This document shows positions 6,019 through 11,544 of a stretch of DNA of 11,544 nt, piece after piece. Origin of the DNA: Gammaproteobacteria bacterium (GTDB taxonomy: Bacteria > Pseudomonadota > Gammaproteobacteria > SZUA-229); NCBI GenBank assembly GCA_029880105.1, contig JAOUPA010000051.1, positions 1-11,544 of the forward strand. The letters are read 5' to 3'. The notes beneath the pieces are model-generated. The model was not told where the DNA came from, did no database searches, and worked only from the letters and a program-made list of their open reading frames with translations. The position numbers were made by a program, and so were the translations under genes. Each line of letters begins with the position of its first letter. Positions within the stretch are counted from its first letter, which is position 1.

Positions 6019-6879
6019 ATTTTTGAAATCACGCCGTGGCTGTTTTATACAGCCACGCTTGCTTTAGGCCTATGTGTAGGCAGTTTTCTTAATGTTGTCA
6101 TTTATCGTCTACCTATCATGATGGAACGTGACTGGCGTATTCAGTGTCACGAATATCTCGAGTTAGGTGACGCTATCATTGATGAAAAATTACAACAACT
6201 CTCATTGGCAAAACCTGGGTCAACCTGCCCACACTGCGGCCACAACATCCGCGCCTGGGAAAACATCCCGGTAATCAGTTATCTTTTTCTTAAAGGCAAG
6301 TGCTCTTCCTGTGGCAGCGGAATTTCACTGCGCTATCCTTCAATAGAGCTTATTACTGGTGTTTTATCCGTTCTTGTGGCAATGCAGTTCGGTGTTACGT
6401 TCACTACGCTGTGCGCGTTAATTCTAACCTGGACGCTGATTGCGCTCACAATGATCGATTATGACAAACAGCTACTTCCAGACGATATTACCCTACCCTT
6501 ACTCTGGCTCGGACTTCTGATCTCATTCTTTAGTGTATTTACAGATACAAACTCTAGCCTGATCGGTGCTATTTCAGGCTATATGGTTCTGTGGACAGTC
6601 TTCCAGCTATTCAAAATAGTTACCGGTAAGGAAGGCATGGGTTTTGGTGACTTTAAACTACTGGCAGCGCTAGGCGCATGGCTAGGCTGGCAGCTACTAC
6701 CTCAAATTATTTTACTTTCTTCCGTTGTTGGCGCTGTCACTGGTATCTTCATGATACTCACAGGCTTAACAAAAAGGCAGCAGCCCATACCTTTTGGGCC
6801 ATATTTAGCTGTCGCAGGCTGGATTGCTATGATGTGGGGCCACAAGATAAACCAGTTTTATCTAACTAATATTCAGTGA
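6004..6879 (+). CDS. pilD: Prepilin leader peptidase / N-methyltransferase PilD
   Basis: This 291-residue integral membrane protein of peptidase family A24 cleaves the short leader of type IV prepilins after glycine and methylates the new N-terminal phenylalanine; it usually also serves type II secretion pseudopilins. The N-terminal A24 N-domain shows GSFLNVVIYRLPIM and a tetracysteine zinc site, C75, C78, C100 and C103. The catalytic aspartates are in IDYD (D152) and in the GFGD motif (213-216, D216). Several hydrophobic segments fill the C-terminal two thirds. Length is typical (about 290). Its substrates here are the two prepilins encoded upstream. The stop codon overlaps the next start as TGATG, so coaE is probably translationally coupled. 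Confidence 0.97.
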   Translation: MEIFHIFEITPWLFYTATLALGLCVGSFLNVVIYRLPIMMERDWRIQCHEYLELGDAIIDEKLQQLSLAKPGSTCPHCGHNIRAWENIPVISYLFLKGKCSSCGSGISLRYPSIELITGVLSVLVAMQFGVTFTTLCALILTWTLIALTMIDYDKQLLPDDITLPLLWLGLLISFFSVFTDTNSSLIGAISGYMVLWTVFQLFKIVTGKEGMGFGDFKLLAALGAWLGWQLLPQIILLSSVVGAVTGIFMILTGLTKRQQPIPFGPYLAVAGWIAMMWGHKINQFYLTNIQ

Positions 6880-7475
6880 TGCTAAAAATCGGCCTGACTG
6901 GCGGTATAGGAAGCGGTAAATCTACTGCCGCTGATATCTTTTCAAGCCTTGGCGTTACCATTATTGACGCTGATCTAATCGCACACCAGTTAACGCTATC
7001 AGGCAATGAATGCTTCAGCAAAATTATTCATGAATTTGGCAATAGCTTTATAACTAGTGATGGTGAACTTGACAGAAAAAAAATGGCTGAAACCGTTTTC
7101 TCTGATCTATCCAAAAAATCAGCACTTGAAAATATACTGCACCCGATAGTCAGGCAGCGCATACTTCACGAAATTGCACTTACACCAGACAGCCCTTATA
7201 TAGTACTGTCAATTCCGTTATTGTTCGAAAGCAACTTTACCGACCTGGTTGACCGAATTATTGTGATTGATGCTGATGACGACATCAGGATAAGGCGCAC
7301 CAGTCAGCGAGATGGCCGATCTGAAGCGCAAATACAGCGTATCATGGACAATCAGGTAGACCGTCAAACTCGTCTAGAGCAGGCCAATGATATACTGGAA
7401 AATAATGGTGAGCTTGAGGATCTAAGGGCATCTATATACAACCTGCATAAGAAATATCTCAATATGACCTCCTGA
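6879..7475 (+). CDS. coaE: Dephospho-CoA kinase CoaE
   Basis: The 198-residue cytoplasmic kinase phosphorylates the 3'-hydroxyl of dephospho-CoA with ATP, the last step of coenzyme A synthesis. The P-loop GGIGSGKST lies at residues 8-16, followed by the DADLIAH segment (31-37) and the LHPIVRQRI, IPLLFES and RDGRS...RIMDNQ motifs of the family. I chose the ATG at 6879, overlapping the pilD stop by one base, because it gives the usual MLKIGLTGG start; a GTG at 6876 directly before it would add only one residue. It lies between pilD and zapD, a common gammaproteobacterial order, and is probably co-transcribed with pilD. Confidence 0.97.
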   Translation: MLKIGLTGGIGSGKSTAADIFSSLGVTIIDADLIAHQLTLSGNECFSKIIHEFGNSFITSDGELDRKKMAETVFSDLSKKSALENILHPIVRQRILHEIALTPDSPYIVLSIPLLFESNFTDLVDRIIVIDADDDIRIRRTSQRDGRSEAQIQRIMDNQVDRQTRLEQANDILENNGELEDLRASIYNLHKKYLNMTS

Positions 7476-7491
7476 CAGCACTATAACCATT

Positions 7492-7519
7492 TTGACAATA
7501 TAGCATTTTGTGCAAAAAT
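7492..7519 (+). promoter_or_regulatory. Possible promoter upstream of zapD
   Basis: A perfect -35 hexamer TTGACA (7492-7497) is followed after 16 bases by AAAAAT (7514-7519), preceded by TG at 7511-7512 as in extended -10 promoters. The -10 is poor. TTTTG (7506-7510) and CAAAA (7513-7517) form a small inverted repeat over it. zapD could equally be read through from coaE. Confidence 0.3.
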
Positions 7520-7549
7520 TAGCCCCCAACCAGCACCAAGACCTATGCC

Positions 7550-8320
7550 GTGACAAAGCTATATACATATGAACAACCGACCAATGAGCGCATACGTACT
7601 TTTTTGCGCCTGGAGAAACTGTTTCACCAGTTTCACTATCACCTGAGGCAGGGAAGCGTATGGAATAATAGCATTGCTGTAGATACCATTAATGAGCTAC
7701 TTGCCTTTACAAGCCGATCTGATATCAAACTCGAAGTTCTAAAAGAGCTTGAGCGTCAGCATGGACGCCTTGAACGGTTATCCAAACGTACACAAATAGA
7801 TCAGGGTCAACTCGAAACACTGCTAAGCAAACAGAAGAAACTGATCGCTGAGTTGCACTCGATCAAGGGCCAACTAGGACAGAATACTCAGTCTGTAGAA
7901 TTGCTTACGGCAATAAAACAAAAAAACTCATTACCAGGCTGCATCTGTGATTTCGACCTACCCGTCTACCAGTTCTGGCAGGGCCTGCCTGAACATACTC
8001 GCAAGAACCACATACAGAAGTGGTTCGAGCCATTTAATATCCTCGATCTGTCGATTCACCTGATCCTGGATATACTAAGGCACAGTGTTGAAGATACCAA
8101 TGAAATAGCTGCCCATGGCTTTTTCCAGAAATCCATAGACACTAGCCAGGCCATTCAACTACTAAGAATAAGCATTGATGCAGGCAGTAATTACTATCCT
8201 GAGATCAGTGCGGGCAAACACCGGTTCTCTATTCGCTTCATGAAAAATGAAGACCCTGCGAATCGGCCAGAGCCCTGTAATGAAGATATAAATTTCAAAC
8301 TCAACCTGTGCACCATTTAG
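7550..8320 (+). CDS. zapD: Cell division protein ZapD (YacF, FtsZ-bundling)
   Basis: The 256-residue cytoplasmic protein matches the ZapD/YacF family, which binds the C-terminal tail of FtsZ and bundles its filaments at the Z-ring. Family hallmarks are the N-terminus YEQPTNERIRTFLRLEKLF, KELERQHGRL in the helical part, PGCICDFDLPVYQFW in the middle and the end GKHRFSIRFM. Length is typical (about 250). The start is GTG: the only ATG nearby (7545) is in another frame and stops after two codons, and an in-frame stop lies at 7520. No clear ribosome binding site is visible. It follows coaE, as in many gammaproteobacteria, but yacG, which often comes next, is missing. Confidence 0.93.
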   Translation: MTKLYTYEQPTNERIRTFLRLEKLFHQFHYHLRQGSVWNNSIAVDTINELLAFTSRSDIKLEVLKELERQHGRLERLSKRTQIDQGQLETLLSKQKKLIAELHSIKGQLGQNTQSVELLTAIKQKNSLPGCICDFDLPVYQFWQGLPEHTRKNHIQKWFEPFNILDLSIHLILDILRHSVEDTNEIAAHGFFQKSIDTSQAIQLLRISIDAGSNYYPEISAGKHRFSIRFMKNEDPANRPEPCNEDINFKLNLCTI

Positions 8321-8351
8321 CACTGCATTGATTTTTTAATTTATATAAGAA

Positions 8352-9308
8352 TTACGGCAGATTCCAGAGCGCGCCAATTGCAGAAATCCCTTGAGCACCT
8401 GCCAGCCATGCCTTTTCCAGATCACCAGGAGATACGCCGCCCAGCGCATAAACGGGCACATTAATTTCAGCAATCATTTCTGAAAATTTATCCCAGCCTA
8501 AAGGTATAACATCAGGATGTGTGGCTGTCGCCTGCACTGGTGACAATACCATGAAATCTGCGCCCAAATGTTGCGCTTCAATTAAATCTTCCTTCGTGTG
8601 ACAGGAGACACACAAGGCGTCACAATCTGGCCGGCTGGTATATTGGCTCAGTTTATGGCTATTCAGATGTAGACTGGAAGAAGTGATTTCCGTGCTAATT
8701 TCTTCGGGAATATTAAACAGCAACCTGACCCCGGACTGCCTGCATAAATTTATCGCCAGATTAATGATCTGACTTGCAGTTTTTTTGTTATTTTCCTGTA
8801 ACCAATCATGGGTCAACCTTAGTTGTGCAAGACGAATACCATTGTCAATTGCCGTACCAAACCGCTGCTCAAAATCATGAATAGAATCAAACTTGCCCGT
8901 TATCAGATAACTTTCTGGCAAATTCAATGCCCGGATAACCGGTACATCTGCAGCAGGAAATTCAGAATGGCTTAATTGATCTACCGCTTGCCAGCGAATA
9001 GCCTGCCCTTCTTTACCTGTTATTTTCCCTGTAAAACTATTAACCTTCCATACATCTAGCAATACAGTTTTATCAGCATATTCATGTTTCACTTTTATCA
9101 GTGGTCGGCAGGAGTCGACGTGAATATCAATTTCCTCATGCAACTCCCTGAGCAATGCCTGATGCACAGATTCGCCATGCTCAATTTTGCCACCAGGAAA
9201 TTCCCACAAACTACCCTGATGTGCGTCATGGGCACGCTGACTGATTAAAACTTCATTAAAATCATTAACGATGGCTGCCGCCGCAACATGTACTACTTCC
9301 TTAGTCAT
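8352..9308 (-). CDS. Nudix hydrolase fused to thiamine-phosphate-synthase-like domain
   Basis: This 318-residue protein has two parts. Residues 1-130 are a MutT-like Nudix domain with a Nudix box at 40-62, including GKIEHGE and RELHEEIDI; related MutT enzymes hydrolyse oxidised purine triphosphates such as 8-oxo-dGTP. Residues about 135-318 resemble ThiE/TenI barrels: SCHTKEDLIEA, GADFMVLSPV, THPD and ALGGV are recognisable. This fusion is a known gammaproteobacterial family. The glycine near the end of the Nudix box is Asp (D61), and the ThiE part lacks the usual Asn-Asp phosphate-metal motif (N199-I200 instead) and the TK of the PTxTK segment (T263-H264). Thiamine-phosphate synthesis by this domain is therefore doubtful. 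It starts 4 bases after argJ, without a clear ribosome binding site, suggesting coupling. Confidence 0.9.
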   Translation of the reverse strand: MTKEVVHVAAAAIVNDFNEVLISQRAHDAHQGSLWEFPGGKIEHGESVHQALLRELHEEIDIHVDSCRPLIKVKHEYADKTVLLDVWKVNSFTGKITGKEGQAIRWQAVDQLSHSEFPAADVPVIRALNLPESYLITGKFDSIHDFEQRFGTAIDNGIRLAQLRLTHDWLQENNKKTASQIINLAINLCRQSGVRLLFNIPEEISTEITSSSLHLNSHKLSQYTSRPDCDALCVSCHTKEDLIEAQHLGADFMVLSPVQATATHPDVIPLGWDKFSEMIAEINVPVYALGGVSPGDLEKAWLAGAQGISAIGALWNLP

Positions 9309-9312
9309 AGTA

Positions 9313-10530
9313 CTAGCTACGGTAGTTTGAATTGATTGTTACATACTCGTGTGACAGGTCAGTGGTCCAGATTGTAGTAGAGACATCACCACGACACAGA
9401 ATTACCTTAATCGTAATTTCAGACTGGTTCATTATGCGCTGCCCAGCTTCTTCAGTGTAAGCGGCATCTCTCGCTCCACCACTAACGATACAGACATCAT
9501 CAAGATAAATAGAGACATCTTCAAGAACCAAGTTCTCAATGCCCGCTCTACCCACAGCAGCGAGTATTCTCCCCCAGTTTGGATCACTCGCAAATAATGC
9601 TGTTTTCACCAGGGGTGAATGCGCAATAGTATAAGCAACGTCTCTGGCCTCTGCCAGTGTGGCTGCAGAAACAACATTAATACTAATAAATTTAGTCGCA
9701 CCTTCGCCATCACGTACAATTGCATGTGCCAGGTGCAGACAGATATCTTCAACTGCCTGTGCAAAGATTTCCGCCGCCTCGCTGTCTGCCTCAATGAGGC
9801 CAGCATTAGATACTCCAGATGCAAGCAAGATACATGCATCATTGGTTGAAGTATCACTATCAACGGTAATAGAGTTAAAGCTTCTTGCTACTGCCTTATC
9901 CAGACACTGCTGTAAATGGCCTTTTTCAACTTTTGCATCAGTACCTATAAACGCAAGCATAGTCGCCATATTCGGGCAGATCATACCCGATCCCTTGGCG
10001 ATACCTGTAATGGTAATAGTCTCATCTTTTATTGTGATTTGTTTTGAAATAGCTTTGGCGATAGTATCTGTTGTCATAATACCGCGTGCTGCCGTCAGCC
10101 AGTTATCTTCCACTGCCAGTTGGCTGATAGCTTTAATGCCTGAATTAAGCACAGCCATAGGCATAGGCTCACCAATAACGCCTGTAGAGAACGGTAAAAT
10201 TTCATTGGCACTGCATTCAAGGACATCAGCCAGCCACTCGCAGCTTTGCTCTGCATCTCGAATACCCAGCTTACCAGTACCCGCATTCGCATTGCCTGAG
10301 TTAATCAATAGCGCCCTGGGATTGGTGATAGCGAGATGTTTTTTTGCCACGGTAACAGGGGCAGCACAAAAGGCATTTTTTGTAAATGTTGCCGCGCAAG
10401 TTGCTCCCTTATTAACTTTTATCAGTACGAGATCATCGCGTCCATTAGATTTGATACCGCAGGCCATTGATGCCAGTTCAATACCTTTGACCGGAAAAAG
10501 ATTAACAGGATCTGAAAGTCCTACTGCCAC
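9313..10530 (-). CDS. argJ: Glutamate N-acetyltransferase / ornithine acetyltransferase ArgJ
   Basis: This 405-residue enzyme of arginine synthesis transfers the acetyl group from N-acetylornithine to glutamate; some members also use acetyl-CoA with glutamate, which cannot be decided here. ArgJ is an autoprocessing Ntn-type enzyme. The cleavage motif KGSGMICPNMATML is present, with cleavage expected between A189 and T190, making T190 the nucleophile of the beta chain. Other signatures are LLINSGNANAGTG, DGEGATKF (274-281), DPNWGRILAAVGRAG and the C-terminal Tyr-Arg-Ser. The start is GTG at 10530, preceded by a strong GAGGTGA ribosome binding site. It lies 30 bases downstream of secA and 4 bases before the Nudix gene, so these three are probably co-transcribed. 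Confidence 0.96.
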   Translation of the reverse strand: MAVGLSDPVNLFPVKGIELASMACGIKSNGRDDLVLIKVNKGATCAATFTKNAFCAAPVTVAKKHLAITNPRALLINSGNANAGTGKLGIRDAEQSCEWLADVLECSANEILPFSTGVIGEPMPMAVLNSGIKAISQLAVEDNWLTAARGIMTTDTIAKAISKQITIKDETITITGIAKGSGMICPNMATMLAFIGTDAKVEKGHLQQCLDKAVARSFNSITVDSDTSTNDACILLASGVSNAGLIEADSEAAEIFAQAVEDICLHLAHAIVRDGEGATKFISINVVSAATLAEARDVAYTIAHSPLVKTALFASDPNWGRILAAVGRAGIENLVLEDVSIYLDDVCIVSGGARDAAYTEEAGQRIMNQSEITIKVILCRGDVSTTIWTTDLSHEYVTINSNYRS

Positions 10531-10560
10531 AACTCACCTCGAACAAATAATGATTTACAC

Positions 10561-11544
10561 TCAGCTCAGCTTACCATGACATTGTTTAAATTTTTTACCA
10601 GAACCGCACCAGCAAGGTTCATTACGGCCCAGCTTTCTTTCTTCACGCACAAATGGTTTAGACGTTTTTTCACCTTCTGCTTCGTGACTACCATGTATAG
10701 CATCGACTTCTTCATGTTGATAATTCACATTTTCAGTCTGAGCATGCCCACGCTCTTCAATATTCTCAACTTCTTCACGCGCCTGAATTTTGACCTTGGA
10801 CAAGATAGTGATTGCTTCATGCTTAATTTTATCCAGCATCTCAGAGAACATTTCAAACGATTCACGTTTGTATTCCTGCTTGGGATTTTTCTGTGCATAA
10901 CCGCGCAGTCCAATACTTTGACGTAAATAATCCATTGCCGCCAGGTGCTCTTTCCATATTTTATCTAGCACATTCAGTAGCACATATTTCTCGTAGTTAC
11001 GCATGCCAGCTTCACCAGCCAATAATTCCTTAGCATGATAGTCTTCAAACAGCGTTTCAAGAATACGCTTGCGCAATCCCTGTTCATTTAAGCTGTCATC
11101 ATTATCCAGCCACTGCTGAATTCTCATCTCGCTACCAAATTCTTCATAGATGGCATTCTCAAGACCCGCAATATCCCACTGCTCGTCCAGGCTACCCGGA
11201 ATAATGAAAGTCGAAATTACGTCATTGAGTACGTCTTCACGAATATTTTTTACCACGTCAGACAGATCGCTAGCCGCCATCATTTCATTACGCTGAGCAT
11301 AAACCACCTTGCGCTGGTCATTAGCCACATCATCGTATTCCAGTACCTGTTTACGAATATCAAAGTTATGTCCTTCAACCTTACGCTGAGCATTTTCTAT
11401 GGCACGATTAACCCAAGGGTGTTCAATTGCCTCTCCCCTCTGCATACCCAGTTTTTTCATCAACCCGCCAACTCGATCTGAGGCAAAAATTCGCATCAGG
11501 TCATCTTCCAGCGACAAATAAAAGCGGGTAGATCCGGCATCACC
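10561..11544 (-). CDS. secA: Preprotein translocase ATPase SecA (C-terminal part; runs off the window)
   Basis: The last 327 residues of SecA are present; the gene continues beyond the right edge. The visible part starts GDAGSTRFYLSLEDDLMRIF, from the end of the second nucleotide-binding fold, and continues through the helical scaffold and wing (GLRGYAQKNPKQEYKRE). It ends with a flexible acidic linker and the zinc-binding SEC-C motif EPCWCGSGKKFKQCHG, which contacts SecB and ribosomes in Escherichia coli. SecA powers Sec-dependent export across the inner membrane, including much of the envelope. No terminator separates it from argJ 30 bases downstream. Confidence 0.98.
   Translation of the reverse strand, partial: GDAGSTRFYLSLEDDLMRIFASDRVGGLMKKLGMQRGEAIEHPWVNRAIENAQRKVEGHNFDIRKQVLEYDDVANDQRKVVYAQRNEMMAASDLSDVVKNIREDVLNDVISTFIIPGSLDEQWDIAGLENAIYEEFGSEMRIQQWLDNDDSLNEQGLRKRILETLFEDYHAKELLAGEAGMRNYEKYVLLNVLDKIWKEHLAAMDYLRQSIGLRGYAQKNPKQEYKRESFEMFSEMLDKIKHEAITILSKVKIQAREEVENIEERGHAQTENVNYQHEEVDAIHGSHEAEGEKTSKPFVREERKLGRNEPCWCGSGKKFKQCHGKLS

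Noticed and set aside
6876..6878. GTG at 6876 as the coaE start
   Set aside because: It would add just one residue before an ATG that gives the standard MLKIGLTGG start and the common TGATG overlap.
8309..8337. Possible terminator after zapD (GTGC...GCAC followed by a T run)
   Set aside because: Only a 4-base stem with an 8-base loop, overlapping the stop codon, with the T run eight bases away. Too weak to call.
9659..10579. Long open frame (306 codons) on the plus strand opposite argJ
   Set aside because: It is antisense to a well-supported argJ, has low-complexity Ser/Ala-rich sequence with no recognisable domain, and has no ribosome binding site. It is best explained as a shadow of argJ codon usage.
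1..11544. Mobile elements, CRISPR arrays, tRNA or rRNA genes
   Set aside because: I saw no transposase, integrase, regular spaced repeats, attachment sites or tRNA-like arms anywhere in the window. The gene content is core chromosomal.

Overview
This window looks like chromosomal DNA of a moderately AT-rich gammaproteobacterium. The evidence is the type IV pilus block pilR-pilA-pilB-pilC-pilD, which continues into coaE and zapD, and the neighbouring secA-argJ-Nudix/ThiE cluster on the other strand. Protein features such as the GSFTGA loop of PilR, the N-terminus of PilB and the overall PilC sequence resemble those of Pseudomonas-type organisms. The genus cannot be named from the sequence alone.

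Layout. Positions 1-47 probably hold the last codons of the sensor kinase gene pilS. pilR (73-1389) follows. A 275-base control region (1390-1664) carries a sigma-54 -24/-12 promoter and an upstream array of TGACA/TGTCA inverted repeats, the expected target for PilR. Next is the major pilin gene pilA (1665-2072), closed by a strong terminator. A gap of about 315 bases contains no recognised gene, only an unexplained 53-codon open frame on the minus strand. A second, PilE-like pilin gene (2436-2822) follows, with its own terminator. pilB, pilC and pilD (3015-6879) encode the assembly ATPase, the inner-membrane platform and the prepilin peptidase. pilD overlaps coaE (CoA biosynthesis), and zapD (FtsZ-bundling) ends the plus-strand series.

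From 8352 to the right edge all genes lie on the minus strand. Read in their own direction they are secA (C-terminal part only), argJ, and a Nudix hydrolase fused to a thiamine-phosphate-synthase-like domain. The two gene sets converge with only about 31 bases between zapD and the Nudix gene; yacG, often found here, is absent.

How it works together. PilS/PilR with sigma-54 would control pilin synthesis. PilD cleaves and N-methylates both prepilins. PilB powers assembly on PilC. coaE, zapD, secA, argJ and the Nudix gene are housekeeping genes that commonly sit beside this locus.

No mobile element, CRISPR array, tRNA or rRNA was seen, and I found no clearly new biological system. The points most worth a second look are the nested palindromes upstream of pilA, the orphan minus-strand frame between the pilin genes, hairpins at the pilD translation start, and atypical residues in both halves of the Nudix/ThiE fusion.
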